NCBI GenBank assembly: GCA_003508835.1
Contig: PUFA01000082.1
Location: 1,736,001-1,800,000 of the forward strand
Length of the DNA: 64,000 bases
DNA from: Eonycteris spelaea
Lineage: Eukaryota > Chordata > Mammalia > Chiroptera > Pteropodidae
Reading direction: 5' to 3'
The notes beneath the pieces are model-generated. The model did not search any database. It saw only the letters and a program-made list of their open reading frames with translations, and was not told the DNA's origin. Shown here in pieces: positions 12,501 through 24,500 of this stretch. Each line of letters begins with the position of its first letter. The first letter of the stretch is position 1. A program made the position numbers and the translations under genes.

Positions 12501-15500
12501 CGGGTTGGGCTCTGAACAAGAGGAGGGGAGGTTTTCACAGTGACTCTTCAGGGATAGAGGGAGGGGAAAGAGGAAGGGGGAAAGCACAAGTGTTACTGAC
12601 ACGATTTCTGTGATTACTTCACTTCTGAGGGCTTGCTGATGTTCTTTGTGCCTCCCACCTGCCCTGGGGTATTGTCGGCAATTTACAGACGAAGACACCA
12701 TGGCCAGGAACGTTAGCCCACCCACCACTGAGCCTGCCCGCCTTCATCCGCCTGAGCAGTCGGGGAGCCGGGATGTGAACCCAGGCAGATAGGCCCCTGG
12801 CTGGTGCTTTGAACCACAGCAGGAGAGATTATTTTTTATGAGAAAAATGAACTCTCAACTAACATGAGAATGGGCTGAGATTGAAAGTCTCTTTCCACTG
12901 CCCCGATTCTGATTTTTAATTTAAAGTGGGAACTCCAGGCATGACCTGATGAATGGGTAGCAAAATGTGAAAACTGAACTGTTTCCAGCCTTAGCTGCCT
13001 ACTGTACTGTGACTTCATGAGACGACATAACATGAGTGTTTATAAAGCCCTCGGCCTCTGGGATGCTGTTTTCTCCTGCCCTGCTGTGCATGTTGGTTGT
13101 CACTCGGTCCCGTAAAAGGCAGGGTTGCGGGGGCTGCCTTTCCCTCCCATCTCTTCCTGCATCGCTGAAGGATGGCCCCTGGAGGTGTTTCTGGAATGCT
13201 CTGCTCCCCAAGTCCTCTCCATTAGTGGTCATTCTGTGCCAGGCCCATAAAAAAGCTCATTGAGTGCTCGCCTCCCTGCTCGCTTTCTAGTGCTGTTTTA
13301 TTAACTCTTATGGGGCCCGCGTGGGAGGGAAAAGTGCTTAGTGGGAAAAGCAGCGTTGGCTCCGGCAGTCGTGGCGTACTTGGGGCCCTGATGGGTCACT
13401 GGCTGCCCAGCCGGCGGAGCAGGGAGCAGGCCCACGTGACCCAGGGTGCGTGGCTGGCAGGACAGAGGGTTGGGGCGGGGGCGGGGAGGCGCTTGCTTGG
13501 AGCTGCTTGGGGGGGGGCACAAACACATTAAGAGACAACAGTGGGAGAAGAAGGTTACATTTTGCAATTCAGTTTTCTTTCGATCATTTATCCTGGCAGG
13601 GAAAGAACACACAGGAACCAGAGTGAGGCCAGGCAGAGTGCCCGGCTGGGGAGGGAATCAGTGGCTGCTGAACGCCTGCCGTGCATAAGGCACAGCCTCA
13701 GCCCCGAGAAGCCAGCGGGAGCTCCAGGTCGAGAGGCGTGACCGTGTGTGAACGCTTGTCACCCATGATGAAATTCGCATCAGTGCCCCCATCCTGCAGC
13801 CGAGGAGACCAGGAGACGTTGTTCTCTCAGTGGCTGGGAGGCAGGACCTCGCTGGGCGGGGAAGGGTGGGTGCCTGGGGGCCGGAGGGAGGGGACGTAGA
13901 GTGACCGACTGTCCGTGGAAGTCGGAAGGGCAGTGCATAGTGACAGGGATGGTGGGTGACTCTCACCTTCTAAAAGGACAGCCCAGGTGCCTTCAGCTGG
14001 GTTTCCACGCCCGTGTGTGACTTAGTATCTTGAGGTTCGTTTTTAATTTTGGTGTATTTTGGGGGCTGTGCATATCGCTGGCGAGCTTTTAGTTCTAATA
14101 GGGCACATCATGAAAAGAGGCTTAGACATCGGGGGTTTTCAGAAATCGAGCCGGGCTCGTCTCGGGTTAACTCGGTGGCTCTGTGTCCTGGTGACCTGTG
14201 TGCACTCGGTCCCGGGCCCGTGGGCAGCGGTGCGGCCGCAGCCACTCGGGCGCACAAGGGCGGAGGACGTTTCCCGCCCACCCAGCGCTGCATGGCCTAG
14301 CAGCACCCGGCCGCGCGCCTGCAGGGCCTGCGCCCTGGTGGAGGGGGGCCGGCCAGGCAGGGCCTGGGGTTCTCAGCCTCTGTGACGGGGGCTAGTCACG
14401 CTGCCAGGGGACCACGGTGGGAGGGGGCGGGGAGCGGCCCTGCCAGGGGACCACGGTGGGAGGGGGCGGGGAGCGGCCCTGGGCAGATGGCCGGGGCGCT
14501 TCCATCTGCCCCAGAGAAGGTCCCTTCATCTCCTTTCTTCAGAGAGGCGTAGGCACACAGTGGGGAGTTGTGTCCAACGTCGCAAACGTCCACGAACATT
14601 CAGAGGCACGTGAGTGATGGCTGGTGGTGAAGCGTTTGGCTGTCACTCTGAGTGACAGGGAAGTCACAGTTTTGAACTGAGAACGAACTCACCTGGCTGT
14701 CCCTGGGGTGGCTGGGTAGAGGGCAGAGCGTGGGGGCTGTGGGTGGGAGAGGGAGCCCGGGGAAGCTGCTGCGATGCAGTGACAGGCGGCAGAGCCTCGG
14801 CTGGAGACGCGAGAAGGGCTGAGTCTCCGTGAGATTCGAGGGCTCGCGGATGCATCAGATGCGCTGCATCAGGAGCGAGGGAAAGGCAGGTGTCGGAGGC
14901 GGCGCCTCAGTTTCTGTCCCGAGCACCTGCAGGGTGGGAGGTGCCGTTTCCCCAGGTGGGAAGACGACGCACAGGCTCGGGAAGAGCGGGAGTCTGGTGT
15001 CAGACGTGGCACCCTCGAGGGGCTGGCCGGGTGGAGATGTCATGTAGGCGGTTCGTGCAAGTCTGAAGTTTAGCTAGATACAGACGTGGAATTGTCCACG
15101 TGTTACTGTCTCTAGCAGTGGGGACAAAGCGGGGGCGAGAGTAAAGGCAGGAGGAGAGGCAAAGGGCAGCGTTGTGCGGTGGTGCCCCGGTCAGGTGGCA
15201 GTGAGCCTCGGCCGTGGAGAGCCCTAGTTCTCCAGCTATTTCCTCGGGGACTTTGTGGCTCCACAGACTTCACCTTGTGCAGAGTGGCCCCCTGGGAAAG
15301 GTTACGCGTACGCATTGCAATTTGGATTATGGCAGTTTCTGGACTTGGCTTTCCAATAAAGGTGTGTTTAGTTTTCCTGGGAAACACAGCTGTCGTGTTT
15401 TAAATCACCCACGAAATTGAGATTCATTTAGAAGGGACCTAAAGAGTCCACACTGGCCCCGAGGGGACAGTGTTCCGCTGCGTTTGAAAGGTCGTCTAGG

Positions 15501-18500
15501 GCTTAGGAGCGCCAACCTGGCCAGGATTCTAGAGCGTGTGTGTGAGGCGCCTGAGTGTGAAAAGATGCACGAGCCTGGAGGGGGACGCTGACTGCGTGTC
15601 TCGTCAGGAAAGGGAAAGGCGGACGCCAGGCCGGCAGGGCTGTGTGGGAAGTGTGTCTTCCTGCTCTGGGTACAGGGGACTCTCATCTGCTCTGGTGCTT
15701 GCCCCGCAGTGAGTGTGGGGACATGGGGTCCCCTTTCCTATCACCAATTCGAGGGAACTTCACGAACACTTTAAAGATAGTAGATGGACATTGAGAGCTG
15801 AGTAGGTGTTTTCTGGATGCCTACTGTGTGTCTGGTGTCCGTGCAGAGAGACCGGTGCTTTGTCTTCAGGGCTCAGCTGCGCAGTACGGACCACGTGTGT
15901 TGTAACGGTTTTAAAACGTGGGGAAGCCTCATGGAGAAGGGGGGCCGTGCAGGGAAGCCACGAACGCCGTGTCGGATCTAGAAGCTGTGGCGGGGAGAAG
16001 AGAGCATCATTTCCCATCAGGAGCCCAGCGTGCGACCCGCGGTCTGGAGTCCGGCCTGACCCTGCCAGGTCGCAGCATGGAATCCAAGCTCTGGAGCCTG
16101 AGGCTTGGGTTCGAATGCCTCCGTCACTCAGTGGCTTTGTGATCTAGGGCCAGCCGCCTGCCTCCCAAAGCCTGAGCTTTCTCATCTGTGAGGTGGGGAT
16201 TCTAAGTACCTACCGCAGAAGCTACGTGCGCTGGCCAAGGGGCCGCTTGGGGGGACCTCGAAAGCCATAGGGAGGACTAAACTTTCCCGAGTGGCTGTGG
16301 GGAGGCACGCAGGCTTTCTGAGGGGGGAGTGCGCTGGAAGTGCTGTCATCCCCGGCTGGAGGGTAGTTGTGGCGGGAGTGGCAAGGGCCGGGCCCCTGAG
16401 ACCAGTGTGTGTCACTTACGGTCAACGGGTTTAAAGTCTCTGAGCCTCAGTTTCCCCGTGTGTGAGCAGGGGCTGAACTTCGTCCCTGAGGCAGTTATGG
16501 CTCTGCTGTTTTACGGCTTTCCGGCCTGTTACAGTCTTTCAGGTTCACATCCTGAGTTGGGCTCAGGCCACTTAGTCCACTAGCTCTCTCCTCGCACACA
16601 GTAGGGTCGTTTGCGGTTCAGCCTGTGACCCGAGTCCCAAAGGAAAAGGTCGAGGCACGCACTCCTTTATTTCTTCACTGCGACACCACACGTCCACTCG
16701 CCCGAGGCCCGGCGGGTCCTGCTGGAGCGAGCCGACCCCGGGCCGGCAAAGCCACGTCAGAGCGGTGGCGGCTCCGGGGCCTCACCTTTGCCTCGAGATA
16801 AAGTCCAGCTGATTTCCTGTGAGGAACCAGAGACTCCGGCCGTGAGGGAGAGGGCGTGTGTACACAGAGCCGTGTGAGCTTTGTGTCACAAAAGCAAACA
16901 GCCGTTCCCTCTGTCCCCGTTCAGAGCCCGTTCTCTCGCCCAGAGTGCGTTGTCTGCCACCTGTGCGTGAGGCGTGAGTCATTCCTTCCTGCGGTCGCCG
17001 CTCCCGAGACCAGGACGTGCTCCTGGAGTAGAACCAGCGCAGAAGGCGAGGCAGGCGGGACCCTGGCGCGCTCACGCCTGAGTCGATGGGTGTCCCTCTA
17101 GGTCACGGGGAAGGGTCGGCCTCCCGCGGGGTGGCCTGCCGCCGTCTCCTCGTGCGAGGGCTGATTGCAGCGCTGCCACGTGCACGCGTCACGTCTGGGG
17201 CGGCACCGAGGACTCGGCACAGAGACCATGTGGCCCGCCGAGCCTCAGATGCATTGTCTGGGCCTTTCGAGATGTGTCTTTTGTGTGCTGGCCTCTGATG
17301 GGGGGAGTTCTGAAAGAGGAATGACCCTGGCCCCGCCATTTGCTTCTGACGACAGGGTGGAGTATGGATGACTCGGGGGACCCGAGCGTGCGAGGGTCAG
17401 GCTAGGTTTCCACGTTGTTAAGTCACAGAAAACTGCCAGCAGGTTGCTCGCTGGCAGCAGAGCCACACCCCGCAGGGCAGGGCAGGCAGAGCTTCACCGC
17501 CGTGGGGTGACGCAAGCGAGGGGCCTCGGACCGTGAGGGACCCTGGACGGGAGGCCTGGCACCGAGGAAAAGTGATGCTGGTGGCATCCGGAGTCCCGGG
17601 CTGGGCTTGACTCACAGCTAAGTGAAAGCCGCACGTTTGCCCGTGCGGGACTCAGGGCCTGCCACTCAGGCTCTGCTCTGGCAGCTGGGGGCGGGGCTGT
17701 GTAGGCGGGGGCCGGCCACCAGGTACGTATGTGGCATGGTGAAATGTGCCCTGAGTGGGCGTGGAAGCCATAGCACTCTCCCCTGCCACGAGGAGTGGGT
17801 GTGGCTGGCCCTGTGCATCCCGGGGTGACGCGCCCCCTCCGACCCCGGATATACCGGCGCGTCACCCCACCCTGCAGTGGTCCCTGAGGTGGGTGAGGCT
17901 GTTTTACCAGGCGGGTCGCCCGGGTTCAGAGTAGGCCCGCGGCCGGGGCGAGGGCTTGCAGGTGGGGCGGGGCGGCCGGGCGTGGCGCTGGTTCCGGGAG
18001 GAGCCCTCGCCCCGGCCCCTCACCGCGGCTCCCGCTCCGCAGGCTGGCGCCCATGCGGCTGTACACACTGTCCAAGCGCCACTTCGTCCTCGTGTTCGTC
18101 GTCTTCTTCGTCTGCTTTGGCCTGACCGTCTTCATCGGGATCAGAGGTAAGGCGCAGGTTTGGATCCTTGTATCATTTAGAGTTCCCTCGCTGCGCTGCT
18201 TTTTCGCCCGGCTGTACCCACCTGCTCTCTCCCGCATGGGCCCCGTCATGCGCCGCCGGGTGGAGGGGTGACCCTGCTTCTGCCCCACACAGCCAGGGCC
18301 TGAGGTCAGCGTGGCAGCTGGACCTTGACAGTGTAGCTTTTGTTGGAAAGCCAGACATTTCTGGAGAGTCTGTTGCGAGCCAGGACGCAGCCCAGACCAT
18401 GCTGGCGGATGTGGGAGACGCCGGTGGACATTCTCCTGCAGCAAGGGGCGGGGGCGGGGGGCAGGAGGTGAAGTGTGGGGGGCACAGGCCTGGGCGGCCG

Positions 18501-21500
18501 CGGGGACAAGAAGATGCTCTGGCGATGCCCAAGCTCTTGGCAGGAAGGGGCCTGCGGGTGGCATTGGCCTTGTCTTCAGGGCCCGGGGTGCCCTTTGGTC
18601 CCCCAGCATGCTGTTTGAAGGGAAGGAACCTGGGTTTCTGGGAACCTTGTGAAAACCAGCTGGTCCTCAGTTTTCCACTTCTGAAAAAGGGGGTTGGATG
18701 GATGATTTCAAAGGCATTTTTGAAGCTAAAATCGCTACGGCGTGTGCCTCAGCGGGCTAGTTTCTTAGTGTGAACTGAAACTTGGGTAGGTGAACGGACT
18801 GAGGATGCTGGGGAGAGGGTGGTTATTTAGTTGCTATTTACCTGCTGCTGCTGAAGGCAGTGATGGTGACAATGGCAACTGTAGCCAACCTCTTGTTTTT
18901 CTTCCCATGCAGTCTCCAAAGAATAAGTTACATTAATCACAGCACAAGACATACCCATTACCTCGCGTGCTTTTCACGACTGTCCCTTAAGGTTTGTAGG
19001 GGAGCATCCATGTTCTCGTGGTCTCCAGTGGCACGGGACCTCAGCCAGCCCTCGTGTCCTTAAGCCACCGTCTGTCTCAAACTCCCAGGAGAACACTCAC
19101 CCTTCTCCACGCTCGCAGAAAGGAAAAGTGATGCGGCAGAGGCCGAGGGGAGAAGCGTGACGTCGGGATCGCCGGGCCCTTTCCCTTGTTCCCGTGGAGC
19201 CAGCGCTCTCCAGAGAGACGCTGGTGGGACGACACAGCCACCAGGAGATTTACGTAGATACAGATTCATTACAGGGAACTGGCTCGTGTCACTGCGGAGG
19301 CTCAGAAGTCTCGGCGCTGGCCGCACCTGGTGGGGCCGGTGAATTCCACGGGCGTGGCCCGTTGCCGCACTTCTTTTGTTGTGAGGTGACTTTTGTGGTC
19401 AGGAGCAATGCCGTGTGGAGTGCTGTGACGGTGGATGAGGCCAGACAGATGGTAGTTTTGACAGAAGTGTTGCATGCGGGGAAGGCAGTTGCATGCCCAG
19501 AGTGAATGTCAGGTCCAGCAAGAACAAGACGCAGCCCCTTCGTGAGGGAAGAGGTCCCACGCAGTCAGTCCACACTGATCACCTCGGTCAGTAGCTGGCT
19601 GACCACACCCCGCTGCCCCCAGGAAACAGGGCTGTGTCAGGGGCCCGGTGTCGGATCTGCTCTGGCACACTGGGCGCTCAGCAGTGGCCATGGCCAGGTC
19701 AGCCTTGGTGAGTGGAGTCCAGGTGCTGAGCCCATGCATAACTTCCACCCCTGCCCCAAGGCCACTTTGCTCATGAGTCCACTGGGTGGTGGCTGGGGAA
19801 AGGGGCTGACAGGTATCCACTGGGTGGGTCATCCTTCCTTCTCGATGATTAAAACCCTCCTTTACTGAGGTCACTCTGGTGAGCAGTCACATGGAACACA
19901 AGTGTTTTCATATTTTTTGTCTATTTAGAGAGGTCCGTCCACATACCTCTTCCTCAGATTTCCTCGTCACCATTTTTCCCATGTGTTCCTTCCAAGTCCC
20001 TCACCATGTAGGCAGACCGTTGGCCACACCCAGCTGGCATGTAATCCAAGCATGGTGGACAGCCAGGTGCACTGCCCCAAGCTCTGCCCATTGGGGGGAT
20101 TTTCCTTCACCTCTGTCCTTCAGGGGTGTCCTGGGGGCTGCGTGTGCAGCCATGCCCTTCAGGTGGCACCTGCCTGTTGTGAAGAACCACCTGCAAACCA
20201 GGCCCGAGTCTCCTCGTCCTCTGTCAGTTGACCTTAGAGAACACAGGTGCATCTGGGAGAGAGAACTTAGTGAAGCTGAGTGAAGCTGAGTGGGGATCAC
20301 GGGCGTTGGGGCCACTTCTTCCTGTAACCTTCCTGAGCCTCCGGGGCCTGCTTGGGCGGGTCACACCATTACTGTCCCATCTGATGATGGAGCACTGCCC
20401 TGCACGCCCAGGTGCGTGGCTCGGAGGGTCAGGTAACGCCCGTCATGATGGACAGCTCAGGTCGCACGGTAACTTGGTGGCCAGTGGTTAAGCGTCAGTC
20501 TCCGCTGAGGCCCAGCGCAGGCCAGGAGAGACTAGTCGTCTGCAGAGGACGGCAGGGCTCTGCCCGGGTCCCGAAGGCCTGCTCTGAGGCTCCAGCGGGC
20601 ATCGCCTCACACACAGGTGGGAGCTGCGGCCAGCAGGGGGCAGCACACAGGGCAGCCCCCGGCCTGTCACGGTGCCTCCTGTCCCAGGACCCACTCGTAT
20701 GCAGCAGCATTTGGGTCACTGGGTGCGTGGGCCGGAGTAGCCCACCTAGCTGGGGCACACGGCACCTCCAAACCCCAGAGGCCGGTCAGGCGTTGAGCAT
20801 CTGTTCTGGATGCCTGAGGGCCCCAGGGCAGCGGCTGATCCTCACCTCAGAAGAGATCTCTGCAGGGCGCACACTGGTCCCCCAAAAGTTCACTGAAGCA
20901 GATGGCTCCTGAATTGTCGTCAGATTCATTTTCCACCTTCTGGCATGCAAGTGTCTTCCTGACAAGTTTAGAGGAGTTGCTATTTGTCACTCACTCGCTA
21001 CGATCAGCATGCGTCATCAGTGTGACGGACCAGCACGATAGCTTGTCCGGGGGAAGATGGTCCGGGCCTCTGTGGACGAAGTCGACATCACCTGGAGAGT
21101 CGATCTGCCCAGCTGCAGGACAGTGATGTGTACTGCCGACCTTGGCAGCGAGAGCAGACAGCTTCTGGTAGGCCTGGTCGGGGATGGAGAAAAAGCCACC
21201 TGCCAGAGAAGTAGTTGCATATCAGGTACCGGAGGATGTGTGGATCTGCTCACACGGGAAGCCCCGTCTGGTACAGCAGCTGCGCTTGGAGTCGCCACCT
21301 GGTCGAGCTTATGATAATATGCTGTCACCCTCTCGGATCCACGTGGCTTCCACACAGGCCAAACACAAGTTGGATCGGGATGTGGGAAACTCTCGAGTCC
21401 TTCACGGTGGCGCTAATGTCTGCAGTCCCTCCAGGCGTGCGACCTTGGCTTTGGTTTACTGTCTCATAGGTGGAGGCCTCTGGTGGCTGCCACTTGGCCT

Positions 21501-24500
21501 TTCCCACCGTAACAGCTCTCACTCCGTAGGTTGGGGAACAGGGGGTTTCTGCCAGCCGTGTGCTCCAGTTACGCAGCCTGGTCTGGGGCATTGACCGCTG
21601 GATACGCCTGGGCCCCTGCTGGTCCTGTTGCGTCACATACCTGAGCTCAGACTCCGGACGTCCACGGGCCCCCCTCTGACTGGTGGACCACAGGGCCGTA
21701 TTTGGGTCTCCTGGAATCAGTGTCAGATCGGGGCTCGTGTCTAGTAGTCCCCCAAATGTCTCATTATTTCCTTTTTCCCAGTGCACACTTAACTTGGTAG
21801 AAGGCTATAGGTTCCTTTAGGGGAATGAGGAACAGTATAAATTGTTGGCAGTGTACCAGGTTGCTTTCTTAAGGGAACCCCGCACCCTCTTCATTTAAGG
21901 GGTTTGGGTCTGTAACCTGGCTCAAATCTGGAAACTAGAAGAGTCTGACTCTGTTTCTGTGATTTCAGGTTAGACTTTGTTCACCTGACCTGGGAGTCTG
22001 ACCTGGGAGTTCTCTGTTTATGCAGATTAAGTAAGAATTTAGTTGGCTTCCTATGAATTTCACTTCTGGGAACACCACGCTCAGCGAGGCCACGTGGCAG
22101 GTCGGTGTGAGTCAGGCAGTTGTGTTCACGCCTTGACTCTGCTGTGCATGGCGGTGACCACCCACCTCGCCTCTGGCGGTGGAGCCCCCCCTCCCCGCCT
22201 GGCCTGTGCCACCCTCGATCCAGTGACCCCGCTGCGCTTGTTTTCCCAAGTCGGGAACTGCAGTTCCGCCGTCAGGAGGGCCTGGCGTCCGGAGAAGGGC
22301 ATCGCAGAGCTCTGAGGGTACTGGGGCTCCCCTCGCCCGGAGGGTGTCAAATGACAAATTCCAGGTGGGGCCTGAAAACAAGATCCCCCACCTTTCCCCA
22401 GGGGTTCCCAGGCCTCTGACTCCCTCCTCTGCTGTCAGCCAGACAGGGTGGCCTTCCGATTCACCACCTTTGGTCATGTTTTTTTTTTTTTTTTTTTTTT
22501 GCCAGCCAGCCAGTCAGACTGTTAGAGTCCCAGCGCACGAGCTGTGACTCTCAGCGCAGAGTCTCTGCATGGTGCACCCCAGTCCGACTTTCTCCTTCCC
22601 CTGGGTCTCACACCCGGGTGTCCATTCCCGCACATGTTCTCCGGTTTCTGTCCGTATAAAATCAGAAAGCTTGAGTAGTCCTTTTGGGGTGTAGCACCCT
22701 CCTCATGAGCCACCCTTTGTACCTTGCCTGCTGGGACCTGAGTCTCGTTTCAGTTCTAGAAGCGAAGAGGGCGGGCCCTGAGGAGAGTCAGCTTTGCCCC
22801 TTGAGGCAGCTGCCCCGGGGGAGGCCAGTCCTGTGGGGAGTGCAGGGTGGTCCCTTGGAAGGGGAACACCGCCTCCACTCGGGATGGGAAGACGCTCCCT
22901 CTGGCACAGGTGGCTCCTCCGTGCGCCCCAGCTTCGTCAGGATCTGCCGGGTGTCCCCAGAACGGGAGCCCACTCTTCCCTGGTCGGTGCCCTCGCTTCA
23001 ACAGTGCGACACCTGTGAGGCAGGGCCTCACCTTGCGTTGCGGTCCAGCCGGTTGCAAGATGAGGGTCTGGGCTTGATTTTCGGCTGTCTCTGCCCGCTG
23101 GCAGCAGGTGGTCAGGGCCTCCTTCAGGGGACGCAGAGAAGCTTCCGGTCAGTATGGGCACTCGCGCTGGGGACTCAGATCCCCCAGCTCATCCCTTTCT
23201 TTCTCCACCTTGTTCAGCCACATCAGAGGCAGCCGGCCAACCTCGTTACATTGGTTAGTTTTCAATAAATGTTCCAAAGTGTCATAACCGGTCACTTAGC
23301 TCCTTGCTTCTTAGAAGTGGTTGATTAGGTGTATGTGACAGAGATTCTGCATCTTTTCATGGCCCATCAGTGCTCCCTCTACGGCTGGACTTAGTCATCA
23401 GCGTCTTTAAATCTAAGCAGGTTAGAGAACCAGTTCCAGAAACCCCAGAACCAACGTCTGTGTTAGTCAGGGTTCTCCAGAGACACCGCACCCGCGGCAG
23501 GTGGGGCTGGGCACCCAGGCAGCGGGGGCTGGTGTCGCAGGCTGGCAGTCGTTTGTCTTAGAGCAAATGCAGGTCTGAGTTCATTCACGCCGTTTCCTTT
23601 GATCAGTTCTTTAAGGCTAAAGCTCTGAAACATTACAGGGTAGGATTCTACAAAGCCTATATATCTGTCATTTCAGGAAAAACCTCAAGTCTGTATTCGT
23701 ATACATGATGCTTTTTTATATCCTCAACTTCATAAAGTAGTTTTGGAAGACTGGATTACATTGGGTGAATAGATAGATATGTTTAGACTTTTTAGCAGAA
23801 ATCTTTAAACTGTACGAAATAGACACCGTGTGCATCACGAGTGCTCCCCGGGGCCCGCAGCCCAGGGGAGCCGCACCTGTGTGGCGGTGATGTGTCACCT
23901 GCGCTGGGGTCGGCAGGTGCGGCAGGTGCATGCGTGTGGCTGTGTTCACACGTTTGTATGCTTTACGTGTATGTAAAACCCCTAAAGACAGACCAGGAAA
24001 ATAAGACCACCTCCTTGTGATTACGAGTCGTTTTGGTGTTTGAAAAAATCAGTTAATTATCAATAGAGATATAACCTGCCTGTTTCTTCTCTTACACTCT
24101 AGGGCCCAAAGTGATCCAGACTTCTGCAGCTAATTTTTCACTAAATAATAGCAAAAAGGTAAGACTGACTCTAAGTGGCAGCCCACGGGGTTTATAAACT
24201 TCCGGGCCACTAAGAAATGGCCCTGCTCTAGAGGGTCCCTCAGGCGGACCCCCTCACGCTGCAGCGTGCTCCTCAGCAGCATGCAGTGCGTACTCCGCTG
24301 TCCGCTGGGGCCTCTGGGCTCTTGTTTGCTGAAATGACCTTTCCTGCTGTAACAAACGTCCGTGCTGAGGAAGGCCGTGGTGTTCACGTTAGGGAGCAGC
24401 AGTTCACTTCCGAAGGGTGGTGAACTCATCCCGATTCCTCACCTCTGCAAGTCTTACTGGATTGGTGAGTTCCGAAACGCTCGCTGTGTTTGCCAAAGTG

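Larger units (their letters stand above)
9155..18042 (+). other. TMEM181: TMEM181 intron 1
   Basis: 8.9 kb. The first 350 bp are still CpG island, with a 15-bp GGGGGCTCCGTGTG-type triplication near 9285-9315. MIRs lie at 11.5, 12.3, 12.6 and 16.1 kb, and a 39-bp duplication at 14.4 kb. The stretch 16.65-17.25 kb is CpG-rich without a recognised start site. No extra coding exon is seen. Confidence 0.7.
18147..24102 (+). other. TMEM181: TMEM181 intron 2
   Basis: 6 kb, mostly filled by the antisense ERV-L relic. The flanks (18.15-19.18 and 23.56-24.1 kb) show no recognised element. Confidence 0.75.

Noticed and set aside
17926..18609. 227-codon minus-strand open frame
   Set aside because: It overlaps TMEM181 exon 2 in antisense and GC-rich flanks. 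No domain is recognised.
21325..21786. 153-codon minus-strand open frame
   Set aside because: It is a surviving stretch of the disabled ERV-L pol region, not a cellular gene.
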